A DNA stretch of 64,000 nt. Source: Microvelia longipes. Its lineage: Eukaryota; Arthropoda; Insecta; Hemiptera; Veliidae. A program made the translations under genes and the position numbers. This document shows, in pieces, positions 15,901 to 29,600 of this stretch (position 1 is its first letter; each line of letters begins with the position of its first letter). Where the stretch lies: positions 11,894,120 to 11,958,119 of the forward strand of contig JACMZG010000008.1 in NCBI GenBank assembly GCA_018340805.1, given 5' to 3'. The notes under the pieces were generated by a model. It was not told the origin of the DNA, made no database searches, and saw only the letters and a list, made by a program, of their open reading frames with translations.

Positions 15901-18900
15901 ATATTGTGTCAAGTATTCATGTTTTGCAAAAATCGGTGATATCAAATTGTATACTTCCCAATTTATATTACAGTACTCTTCATTTCGCTACTCCATGGAC
16001 AGTGGACACTTATCCTGGTACTGACCTGGCTCAATAATGCTCAATCCATTAATATCCATTAATAATCCAACAAAACCATAGTTTTAAAGCCATATTAATA
16101 AAACAGTACACATATGCATTAAATAAAGGGATGCACTTGTGTGCCGAATTTCAACATATTTAGATACTTATAGATTTTTAAAAATTTGTATAATGTACAC
16201 ATATAAATTTAATAAAAATTCAAATAATGTTAATAAATGTTATGAAACTTAACTCATAATGTTAATCTTATATACAAACTCTGGGTTTCAAATAGATCTA
16301 AACATGTTTCACGTTTTATGAAATTTGTACAGAGTCATTAATTGGCAATTATTGACGTCATTTTTTATTTTATCAACAGAACTAGAACCAAGTTTCAATG
16401 ATATCAAACACACATACAGACAACTTGTTAAAAACAATTCAGGAGGCGTTAAAACACCTGAAACCGGTAATTCATACACCTATATGATACCTAAATACCT
16501 ACTTTATGAATTAGAAAAAAGTAAAAATCGGATGATGCTTGAATTGTAGCCATGGAATTTCATAATATGAATAATAGAAGTAAACAAATGTAAATGCATT
16601 GTTTATGTTCCCAGATACCTTGCAATATCGCGGAGGTCCGCAAGTCATTATTGCACAAATAGTGTAAACTATAATTTTTAGTTCTACAAATATTAGAGAG
16701 ATACAATTATTTATTTATAAATTGGTATATATTTCTACTAGCTCTGTAGTCATCTTCAGGTATTATCACAAAATGTTGTGATAATGCCTGAAGATGACTA
16801 ATAAATAATTGTGTCTCTCTAATATTTGTAACTAAAAACCTATAGTTTATACTATTTGTGCAATAATGTGTAAGTTCTGCAAACTTAATAGTGAAATAAA
16901 AACTTCATTAATCAGTCCGCAAGTCAGGCGAATTTCCTATGGAATGCTCGATTTGTAGCTCAACAATATATTCATGGCTTCATTTATTTGTTCATGCCTT
17001 ACAGTCTGATCAGTAACTTTTAAGTACTTTTAAAAAATATTTTCAAAGAAAATGTGCATGGCTACTATTGAGTAACACACGGCTAAAATCAGTTGATAGA
17101 GTGCGACAATAATGACAGGTAGCCAATGAGGTTATTCCTGGATGCCCACTATTTCAAATTGGACCAACATCATTGGTTCCTCAACACTATTTTCCCATGT
17201 TGTCAACTGATTTTAGCCACGTGTTAAGCTATAAGAAGACTCAAAACTCAATAATCCTTCTAAATTTACCCTCTTTGTCCTTATATAAAGTTTACCCAAT
17301 TTATGGTGAACAAACTACTTTCCTTATATACCAACAGTAAGTAGGCTAAAAAAAGAAAAAAATGCATGGGAATAAATACATTGACAATTTGGACAGCTTT
17401 CTTCCACTGCCTGGCTCCTATTGCTGCCTCCAAGGCCTTGATAGTCCTCCCCGCCTCTATGTAGTGGTTAATAGCACTATCCAGTTGATTATACATGGAG
17501 AGATGATCTCCCCACTCTTCTTCTAGTTTCAGCACCTCTGCAAACATCATATTAGGTAAGTTAAAACTTGAAGTTGCAAAAATGATCATATAAGCTTAGT
17601 ATTAACTATTCTCGCACAATGGACCCACATAAGAGGCCTAAGAACCGTAGAGATAATTTCAGCCAGGGGGAAAAATGCACATATAGTTCCATATTTCGAT
17701 AAATAAAATAGGGAAGCTTAGTTCCATATTTGATTAATAAAATAGGGAAGCTTAGTTCCATATTTCCGATTAATAAAATAGGGAAGCTTAGTTCCATATT
17801 TCAATAAATTAAATAGGGAAGCTTAGTATTCTCCCTGCGGATGTACCATTTTTTAACGCTCTTCCATTTTGGTAGCTAGTTAAAATATGGGAAGTGATTT
17901 TGAATTTATAAACGTGTGTCACTAAGTTTTAGTACTCTTCAAAAGCTTTCAAACAATATACAACTTCATTATAGCACAATTTTAACTTTTGATGAGGTCA
18001 TATTAAAAATAATGTTTGAATTTTAACTAAAAACTATACAGCTTTGACATGTAAGTACATTATGCACACCAAAGATTACTAAAATCGTTTAATTTTTCAC
18101 AACAGTTATCGCAAGATGTACTAGCATACAAACAATAAAAATATTTAAGAATTAATAAAAATAAAATATTTATTGCAAAATAAAAATATTTTGCAATTAA
18201 GCTGTCTAATGAAGAACTTTTTACATTAAATGAATAAATAAAGATACTTGTTAAAAAAATCTGAATAATATTAGAAATCCTGTTTTTGATATGAAATAAA
18301 GATATTTACCCTGAGGTAGGGACTGCCTGGCTAGATGGAGAGCAGTAGAGAAAGAATTTGCCTTTCTATACGACTCGACAGCTTTTCTAGCATCACCTGT
18401 TGCTTCATGGAGTTGTCCAGCTAGCTGATGTAGTCCAGCCTGCTCTAAGCTAGATACAACACGTCTCACTATACTTTCATCTTCTAGCAGATCCTGTCTG
18501 TTTAGTACAACCCTGTAACAAAGTAACAAAGCCTACATGACTCAACAGCTTTCCAAATATTACCTGTTGCTTCATGAAAGTTGTCCAGCAAGCTGGTGGT
18601 TATTTCATATAAAAATCCTTGAGGCCCTGAAAGGGATTGAATCTGGAAGGCTGACCCCCCCCCCAGAATGAATTAGTAAAATTAGTAGGGACTGTTTTAC
18701 AGTCATATAATGTTGAAGAATTGGTTGTACTTGAAATTATGCCTCCTAGCCTGGTGTTAAACAACAGGTTCCACACTCCCACTCTCTACTACTACTGGAC
18801 CCATTCCATCTCAAATCAGGCAGATGGCCAAAAATCTTTCAGGTCACCCTCACCGATTTACTAGAAAATTTGGTATGATGTTCTATTCAGGAGATAAACT

Positions 18901-19186
18901 AAGTTGCCAAAACGGTTTTGCTGAATTTTTTTTTTGGGAGTTACGGGGGATCAAAGTTTGGAAAAATTACCAAAATTTGTTCTTTTTAGGAGAAAATTAT
19001 GTTTTATAAAAACCGTCATAAATAAAGAACCAATAATTAGATGTTTCAATGATGGATGTCCATGATAAAAGAGCATTCTTGGACTCCTCTAAGTATGACG
19101 ACAAAGCAATATTTAAATTATGTTAACGCGTCAAACTATTTACAAAGTCACTAAATAGGATGATTTCTGAAACCAATTTTTACATG

Positions 19187-19229
<43 letters not shown>

Positions 19230-22200
19230 TATATATTATATATATATATATATAATATATATGCATCTAGGGAGTTCGAGAAAATATATAAATATATGTA
19301 CAAATATTAATAAAGATCCTTAACGTAGACTATATGAAGGACATTTTAGCCAATTTTCAAGAATTTTAGGAATGGCCTCTTTTCATAACTTTGCTTCAAA
19401 AACCCCACTAAAAGTGAAAATTGTAATTTTCAAGACACTCTCAAAGCCATACCGTTTTCCTAGAACCTTGAAAAAAATTAAGTGAATATTACTTTTATAG
19501 ATGATAAACATTAGCACCCATATAAAGTTTCAGCATTTTGTTAAGAGACCAAAAAAATCTTAAAATTTGTGAAATTGAAATTTGTGAAATTGATTTTTTT
19601 GTTGTTTTTTATCTTAGAAAATACCAGTGAAAACTATATGTAGGAACTCAGATACATAATTTTCTTTATAGACCCGTCCTTTCCCTTTAAAGCGAGACCA
19701 AGAACTCCATTTTATCACTATTGGTTCTTTATTTATGACGGTTTTTATGAAAAAATTTTTTTTACTAAAAAAAAAAACAAATTTTGATAATTTTTTTCCA
19801 AACTTTGACCCCGCGTATTTTTTTTTCAGCAAACCGTTTTGGAAACTTAGATTATCTCCTGAATAGAACTCATATCAAATTTTCAAGAAAATCGGCGAGG
19901 GTGACTGACACTCCTTGCTTGAATTTAAATGGAATGGTTCTACTACCTTGCAGCTTGACTAGACAGTCCTTCCTCAAGGTAGATCCTGAGTGCATCATCA
20001 TACTGTCCATCTTCTTCCTTGAGTTGTCCAGCCTTTTCAAACTGACTTGTGCCCATTAACCAAGAGGCGTAGTCCTTCTTTAACTCATTCTTGTACCTGT
20101 AGCCACTGGCTTCAGCTAGTTCAAGGCTAACATTAAATAATTTTGTTATAAGAATTAATAACTATTTTCACATAATTTAATTATAATTAATTCATTAGAG
20201 ATAAAAGATATGCAATAATTAATTCATTAGAGATAAAAGATATGCAATCAGTTTTGAAACCTTTTAGGTATATTTCAAAATTTTACTAGTATATAACAAT
20301 TAACACACACTTTGATTATAAACAAACGAATTTAAAGCCTCAAGAAAAATAGAAAAAGGTGCTCTATTAAATGAGAGTTACCACCAATTTATTAAGAATA
20401 ATCCAACATAAACAAACAAAATATAAGTTTAGTTGAGATTACTCAGGTGGTGTTGTACAACTCTCTACCATTAAGACATTAAAAATATTGCTGAAATAAA
20501 NNNNNNNNNNNNNNNNNNNNNNNNNNNNNNNNNNNNNNNNNNNNNNNNNNNNNNNNNNNNNNNNNNNNNNNNNNNNNNNNNNNNNNNNNNNNNNNNNNNN
20601 NNNNNNNNNNNNNNNNNNNNNNNNNNNNNNNNNNNNNNNNNNNNNNNNNNNNNNNNNNNNNNNNNNNNNNNNNNNNNNNNNNNNNNNNNNNNNNNNNNNN
20701 NNNNNNNNNNNNNNNNNNNNNNNNNNNNNNNNNNNNNNNNNNNNNNNNNNNNNNNNNNNNNNNNNNNNNNNNNNNNNNNNNNNNNNNNNNNNNNNNNNNN
20801 NNNNNNNNNNNNNNNNNNNNNNNNNNNNNNNNNNNNNNNNNNNNNNNNNNNNNNNNNNNNNNNNNNNNNNNNNNNNNNNNNNNNNNNNNNNNNNNNNNNN
20901 NNNNNNNNNNNNNNNNNNNNNNNNNNNNNNNNNNNNNNNNNNNNNNNNNNNNNNNNNNNNNNNNNNNNNNNNNNNNNNNNNNNNNNNNNNNNNNNNNNNN
21001 NNNNNNNNNNNNNNNNNNNNNNNNNNNNNNNNNNNNNNNNNNNNNNNNNNNNNNNNNNNNNNNNNNNNNNNNNNNNNNNNNNNNNNNNNNNNNNNNNNNN
21101 NNNNNNNNNNNNNNNNNNNNNNNNNNNNNNNNNNNNNNNNNNNNNNNNNNNNNNNNNNNNNNNNNNNNNNNNNNNNNNNNNNNNNNNNNNNNNNNNNNNN
21201 NNNNNNNNNNNNNNNNNNNNNNNNNNNNNNNNNNNNNNNNNNNNNNNNNNNNNNNNNNNNNNNNNNNNNNNNNNNNNNNNNNNNNNNNNNNNNNNNNNNN
21301 NNNNNNNNNNNNNNNNNNNNNNNNNNNNNNNNNNNNNNNNNNNNNNNNNNNNNNNNNNNNNNNNNNNNNNNNNNNNNNNNNNNNNNNNNNNNNNNNNNNN
21401 NNNNNNNNNNNNNNNNNNNNNNNNNNNNNNNNNNNNNNNNNNNNNNNNNNNNNNNNNNNNNNNNNNNNNNNNNNNNNNNNNNNNNNNNNNNNNNNNNNNN
21501 CTATGATCAGACAGGTCAGTGTCAGGAATTTTCTAAAATATCTAATCAATAAAGGAGTCGAAAGTTTTAAATTATTTTATACTTGTGATACAACAAATTA
21601 AAATCACTTGCTCGGCCACTTAGTATTTCTTGCAAATATAAGTACTTTATTCCCTTTGGAGAGGAAGTATTAGTGTACTTTATGCCCTCTTTAGTGTCAC
21701 TATTCCTCTTGTAGAGGAAGTTAGTGTCACTTTATTCCCCCTCTTGTATAGGAGTTTAGTGTCACCTTTTCCCTCTTGTGGAGGAAGTTGTGTGCACTTT
21801 ATTTCCCTCTTTTGTATAAGGAAGTTTAGTGTCACTTTTCCCTCTTTGTAGAGGAAGTTTAGTGTCACTTTATTCCCTCTTGTGGAGGAAGTTTAGGGTC
21901 ACTTTTTTCCCTCTACAAGAAGGAGAAAAGTACACTTTTTCTCTCTTATTGCGGTAAAACTAATTTTAACTACCCACTGAGTTTTTACTGATTAGACAAA
22001 CACGGAAAAAAAATAAATAGAACAAAATAAATCTTTACGACGAAACACAGACATATTACACTTATCTATTTAAATTTTTGCAGAAATACAAAAAATAATT
22101 TACTAAGATAGGGTGTGTATTCTCTAGTGATACATCTTTATGGTTTTAAGTGTATCCCCGTTTTAGTAATAATATAATCTGGTAATATATATATGTATTG

Positions 22201-25200
22201 AGATAGAATATGTCCTCTATAGCAAGAGGGTTGAGGTAACCCTCCAATGTATTGAGATAGGGTATACCCTCTATACTAAAAATATATCTATGGATCTGCA
22301 CAAGTTTAGGTGTTGTGTTATTTAGTGTTGCTTTATTAAAGGAATTATTTCACATTTTTGAATTTTGGCAGTCATTAAAGATGTCATACACATTATCTGG
22401 GAAGCACAAGTTAAACTAAGGATTAATTTTATGAAGATTTAACTCTCTCTCGCATAAACACACTGGGAACTATGATGATAACAAATCCACAATTATCATC
22501 AGAGAAGTTGAAAAAGTCACTCTGGAGGTCATAAAAAACACCTAAAATAAATAATTTTGGGGAAATCCTGGTTTTAGTTTTGTTGCCAACCCATTACTTT
22601 TCTTATATTCCTAAACCAGTTAAAGCATATATGAGGAAAGTGAAATGGATCAACTCCACACTTTAATTTATTTGAACAAGCATACTTTTTAAAAGAAAAC
22701 ATTTGAAAACTTTCTAAAAGTGGGTTTCCTTGACTTAAAGGGTCTATAATATTTACATGGAGAGGAGTAATTAAAGTTAATAGTTATTTAAGTTAAGTAA
22801 ATCAAAATGAATTATTTAGTTTTACATAAAGATGTCTACTTGACATATTAGTAAAGCATGTAAACAGGGCTTCAGATAGACTTGACTTCAAGTAAATTTG
22901 ATGTAACCATGTTAAAGAAGTAATAATGTCAATAGTGACATCTAGTAGATACAAACTAACCTTTAAAAAGAATTAACAGCAGACAAGTACTGTCCGTTTT
23001 GTTCCCACTGACTTGCCTCAGCGAATATAGCACCAGCATCTCTGAAAGCACGGCTACCAACCTCCTTCTCGTACTCAGCTTCCACTGTTGCCAACTTAGA
23101 TGGTAAATATTCTCTACACACTTTCAGTGCTTCCATCCACATACCACATTCCTACATTAACAAACAGTTTAACCACAAAACTTAGGGAAAACCTTTAAAG
23201 TAAAAGTGTAGAAGAAGTTTCCCAAAAAGAATAAAAACAGAGGATTTCAGCCACCAAATTCTCAGGCTTTAAGCCTCAGAAGTTCTTTGTGTATTGGTTA
23301 AATTTGTACAAAACCTTCATTAAAAGGTTGTTCATTGAGCAGGCTTGTCTGCTCCAAGCCCTTAACGGAGATTTTGGACAAATATAAAGACTTACCTTCC
23401 GGCACAGTTGATGCGAAAGTCGAAAGCCGGCTCTGCTATTTAAATATAGATATTCTTGTGGAACGGATTGACGGAATTTGTAGTTTGATCTTCATTAAGA
23501 GATATATTTTAATTAGTAAATTAGTAAGTAAAACCATCTCTCAGTAACTTGTAAGTAACCAATCCACTATTACCATCAACTAAATTGTTTATATTGTTAA
23601 AAAAAAAAATAATTCAACATTTAGATAATAATGTTTAACAGCTCATAAGTAACAGAAGTAAAGTAATTAGTTAAAAATATGTAAATATGAAAGTAATTCT
23701 GTAAGTTAAAAGTTATATAAGATATGAAGAAATAAAAGTAAATATAAAAGTAATTCTGTAAGTAAATAAGTTATATAAGTATATGAAAGAAATAAAAGTA
23801 AATGAAAGTAATTCTGTAAGTAAATAAGTTATAAAAGTATATGAAAGAAATAAAAGTAAATATGAAAGTAATTCTGTAAGTAAATAAGTTATAAAAGTAT
23901 ATGAAAGAAATAAAAGTAAATATGAAAGTAATTCTGTAAGTAAATAAGTTATAAAAGTATATATGAAAGAAATAAATGTAAAATGAAAGTATTCTGTAAG
24001 TAAATAAGTTATAAAAGTATATGAAAGAAATAAAAGTAAAAATGAAGAAGTTGTAAGTAATAAGTTATAAAAAGTATATATGAAGAATAAAAGTAAACAT
24101 GAAAGTAAATTCTGTAAGTAAATAAGTTATAAAGTATATGAAAGAAATATAAGTAAACATGAAAGTAATAACCCATAAAATAAATAATCTAGTTCTATTT
24201 TAATTGACAGGGAATAATGGACTACCTTGTACTGGTGTACTATGATATCAGGTTTCTGAGCCCTAAGCAGTAAGGATTCAAACTTAGTGAAGTTGTTATT
24301 AGAGAACTCGTGTTTAGCCTGAGCCAGGAGAACTTGCTGGACGCTGCTCTCGTCCCCGACTCCTCAGCACTCTCTCAGCACTGTCCCACTCTTTACTGTG
24401 AATGTACCTACAAACATGAGAGCTTATTGATAGCATTATAGAACATTAAATAAGACTAATATTAAGATTTAATATTTCATACATTGGTTTAAGCTAAAAG
24501 CAAAACCAACAAAGAAAAATATGTCACAATAAACCAATTTACAGAAAATTAACTTTTGAAAATCAACAAAGTCTTAATGATGTAGAAAGACATTGCTAGT
24601 TAGTAAAGCTTTTATTTATGTTCTATATTCTTATCGGGCAGATTTTTTGTTTTCTCCAGTAATTTGTTAAAGAACTGAATGCCTTGGATCAAAGATTAAT
24701 AAGTATACTAGATTATAGGTACTAAAATAATCTTGCCTTGGATATGGTGGCCAACTGAGAGTCACCCGTGGTGTAGTGGTTAAGGTACGCGGCCAATACA
24801 CAGAATGAATAGACTTTAGTCATGGGTTCAATCCCAGCAAGGGCCTCCAGGATTTTTATGAGAAGGATAAAAATTATGCGTACCACATCCTTCAGAAGGG
24901 ACGTAAAAGCCAGTGGTCTCGAGCCTATGCTTTGTCAGGTACATGTTAAAGATCCCTAAACCCTAAATGAAACTGGGTATAGGCAAAATTTAGGACCCTC
25001 ATAGTAGATTCATTATAACTATAGTGTGTCTGCTACTACTAGTTTAAAGTGTGTGGAGGTTTGGGTTTAACAGTGAGAGCACGTGTTGTTCTCAGTTTTC
25101 ACTATACTATAAGAGTCAGTGAAAATATGTATGATTGTTTGAAAAGGCATGAGAGGAACCATAGAAATTCACGGCTCTTCTGTCGAGATTAGATGAAATA

Positions 25201-26637
25201 TACCTACACTTGAAATTAAAAGGAGTAGAACACTATCTTAGGGAGCTGGCAAAAAGGGCCCAACCACGTGGCCAACTTGCTGGTAGTTACTACCACTCCC
25301 CCATATTACTATCACTACTAATACTATGGTGGCCAACCTCAGACATTTTAAGATGATGTTGGTACAGCAATTTTAAATTTATTTCCCGTGTTATAACTAT
25401 GAATACTTTGGTGCTGCTCAAGGCTATTTACATTGGACTAATTCTCTATACATATACATGGGAATAATTCTAGCGTGGAGGTCCGCATCCTGGGTAAATT
25501 TCCTTAGACATGTGTGAATCTGTAGCTAACAATCTTACAATTTGAGCAGTAGCTCTACTACTTGTTAGTATTTTTTTCAAAGGGAATGTATATTCATGTC
25601 ATTGGTTAAACAAAACTAAGATGATCCTTCCAAAGTTGGCATTGTACACCATTATATACAATAATTTAAAAGTTATAATTTACCTATACTTAAAAGGACC
25701 CAAAAAATGAGTAAAAGTAGTAATGCTACTGCACAAGTAGTAAAGCATAAACCGAAAACTTAAGCAAGAAATGGATTGTTAAGCACAAAAGCAAAAATAA
25801 TTCGACTGACATGCTGACCAGCACACAAGAATTATTTAGTAGTTATAAACATATGCAATGAAAATAATAATAAAACATTTCCTTCCTGCTTAACATAGGT
25901 AAGCATGGTTATATACCAGGTTATAACATAGGTAAGCATGGTTATATACATTATAACTATATTATCATTCCCATCCAAAATCAGAACAACCTTTATTGTC
26001 AGAAAAACTTTAATATAAATACAAAGAAAAAATCAAAAAACAAAAATTATTATAAATAACAGATAGGTTTTAATCTGTTGACAGCCACTTTATATCACAA
26101 TTATATCCAAATTTTGATTGGTTTAGGTCTCCATTATCCTTTCCTAATTATAACTACATTGTTATTCAAATATAAACCTGAACTTACATAAGTACAGCTT
26201 CTTTGGGTTTATTAGCTTTGACAAAATGTTTTCTTCAGCTTGTTTGAATTTACCATCATCTTTCCAGAGTCATGGCGTACTTGTAGTGAACATCACCTAG
26301 CTTGGACTTGAGTCCACTCTGAGCCAGCTCAAACCCAAACTCAAACTGAAAACAATGAAGTGCAGTGAATAATATGGTATGGTTATAATATAAATGAATG
26401 TAAATTAAGTTACGTAATTTTTAAAATCACCACTAGGTACTCATAACATAGGGTAATAATTTTGATTTTACGTCTAGTTTGTTTTGATCATAACACTATT
26501 GTTCTTATTTAAATTTCCTTTTGCCTTTTTATTATTTTAATCAAAGCTTATTTTCATAAGTTGTAAAAAGATAATGCCTGTTTAGAGCCTTGCAGCTTAT
26601 CAGGGATAACCTTCTGGGAACCACACAGGTTGTTGTG

Positions 26638-26687
<50 letters not shown>

Positions 26688-29600
26688 TTTTTTTCTAGAA
26701 TAAGTGGCACAAATCATCAAAATGGCTGAATACAAGGCAAATGGCATGGTATAACAAATAAATAATATTAATATACAATTCTCCTTCAGAGTGAACCACA
26801 GGCCTACCAAGTAGTGGCCAAAAAGCCACAGATATTTTTATAAATAAATTAAGGAAGCTTAGTTCCATATTTGACAGCTTGTTTCAATACATAATCATAT
26901 TTTATACAAACAAATTATTCTCTTTCACGAAGATCAAGTAATATATTATTCTGTACCTGGTATGAATCACAGGCATAGTCAATGCACTGCTCTAGTAGGT
27001 TTAATTTATTAAGAAGTTTGACAGCTGATTCAGTGCTCAGCGATTTAGCCCATAAATAAGCAACCTGCTCTCCTGCTCTATCACCTCCATGCTCCTTAGC
27101 TACCTAAACCATCAATAATGGATAATAAATAATAAATGTTGTAGTTTAAATTCTGTTCTTAACAACAACAGTGTTTTAGCAGAGTACAATGGCAGAGAAA
27201 TATTAGTACTTAACTCTCTCACTTCTAGACCCCTATTACTGTGTTTTGTTATCCAAGTCCTCCCTCTCAGTATTAGTTTCTTTTTTTTGTTAAGTAATAA
27301 AAATGTTGATTGTTTTTGTCTTCTTTTGTTATTTGTTTAGTTTTTTCCTAGGTCTGAGCCCTGCTCCTGTCAAATGCAACTAACACTATCCACTTTTTTT
27401 TATTAATATATTTGTATTTTTATTATTATATTCATTCAGCTTTCATTGGTTCCCACCAATAATTTGAAATTTCATAATTGGAATGAACTGCTACCAATTA
27501 TGCTAAAATTAATTCCCTATTTAAAGCAACCTAATTGATAGAAGCATAAACCGTTAAGAGGTATTATCTTCCACTAATGAATAACGCATTCCTACTGATT
27601 ATACAACCTTTAAGTGATTAATGACATTTTTTAAAGAAAATTTTGCTTCCAACTTAAACACTTTCATTCTACATGAAAATATAAACAACTCTATGGAAAT
27701 CATAGTATAACCTGATCTTTAAGTTTTGCTGATTTCAGAACTAGGAAACTTTGAAGATGTTGGTAATCGTAACATTTATTTGATTTAAAAGTGGCACCAT
27801 AAGCCAAAAACTGATAGATATACTAAACGAATTGTTTGTAGCTTACATACACATAAAAATATCTGAGTGTTACCAACTTCAGTTGGTAACACAGTTTGAT
27901 ATTTGTTACCAAAATATCAAAAATTTAAATTAAGATAATGCATGTCATCTTACGGAAAATATGGATAGAAGTAAATTGAAAGCTAGTAAAATAAGAGTCA
28001 CCGTAGTGTAGTGGTTACGGTACGCAGCCAATACACAGAATGAATGGACTTTAAACTTCGAGTTCATTTAGTCATAGGTTCAATCCAGCACGGGCTGCTG
28101 GATTTTCATGAGAGGGATAAAAATTCTGTGTACCACGTCCTTTAGAAGGGACGTAAAGCCAGTGGTCTCGAGCCTGTCAGGAGTACCTTGTCAGGTACTT
28201 GTTAAAGATCCCTTACCCTAAATGAAACTGGGTATAGTTAAAATTAGGACCCTCATAGTAGATCATTAATAATATAGAGTGTCTGTCTTGTAGTTTGAAG
28301 TTTATGAGGTTTGGTTTAACAGCGAGGGCACATGTTGTTCCTAGGTTTTCACTAGACTATAAGAGTCAGTGAAAATATGTATGATTGCTTGAAAAAAGCA
28401 TGAGAGGAACCATAGAAATCCACAGCTCTTCTTTGACATTAAAAGGAGTAGTACACTATCTCAGGGAGCTGGGGATATGTCTATCTTAGGGGCTACTTGC
28501 CTGTAGTTACTACCACTCCCCCCCCCCATATACTACTATTACTAAATTAAAAGCTAATCAACTGTATGTCATTACCTTATACGCTTGTTCCCACATATTG
28601 GCAGACCTGAGCATTTTGACAGCCAGTTTCCATTCACCAGCACTTACATAGTGAAGTTCAGCACCAGACATGTTGCCTGATGACTCAAGCTGCTGGGCCA
28701 GAGCAAGATGTGTTGTGCTCACTAGCTCAGGGTGGTATTCTTCAACAAGCTTCATCATCTATGAAGAAAATACCAAGAAATAAAAAAGGATATTGCACTT
28801 ATTCATTTGATACTTTGTACATTCGTAAGAAGTATTGTGGTTGTTTCATGTAAACAAAACCTGTACATCAATAAATGAGATAGGTGGCACAAAATGTATT
28901 TAATAATGTAAGAATTCTTTTTTATGGCTTGAAATTAGTTAAAGTTACAACGATTAAAATTATATAAATATATTATTTATTTTCATTTTATTGGTGATCT
29001 GAACTTACCGGCTTGAATCTGAACACCACTTCAATTTCACTTCGAGAATCAACACGTTTAGTTAAGGATTCTTTAGTAAATTTTTTGAATCTAACCCAAG
29101 TCAACTCGGTACTAAATTCAATGGATAGAAAACTAGATTTAATATTTACAAATTTTCCTAGTTTAATTCAAGTCAAAAAGTCTGATATTAGTATTATTAA
29201 TGAAGATATATTGCATTCTACTATTAATCTTAATGTAACTATTTTTCTAGAATGTAGACAATTTAAAACTAGAAGAAGTCTGTTATGACTTTAAAAAATG
29301 GTGATTTTGTTGGTCTGAATCATTTCCTTAAATCAATTCCATGGTACATTATAAACATTAACTACAATATTGACCATGTGTTGATATTTTTACCAAATTA
29401 TATTTTTATGGTATTGAAAATTCATTCCCAAAATTAAAGTTTCAAATTTTAAATCCTTTCCCTCTTGGAATACCTCTGAGCTAATAAATCTAATTTTTAA
29501 AGAGAAAATGAATCACAATATATACAAAGCTACTGGAGACATCAAATTTTATGGAGCTGATTGTAAATACCTCAGTAGAGCTTGTTACCAAACCTACTTA

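Larger units (their letters stand above)
209..20500. repeat. Contig A side of a 20-kb false duplication
   Basis: Corresponds base for base, apart from small indels and a few substitutions, to 21501-41507. It includes the same exons E14-E23, the same SINE and LINE insertions at the same sites, the same minisatellites and the same hairpins. Independent insertions could not produce this; it is the same locus assembled twice. Confidence 0.97.

Noticed and set aside
20479..21549. 356-residue open frame on the minus strand
   Set aside because: It is almost entirely the 1000-N gap; there is no sequence to code for anything.
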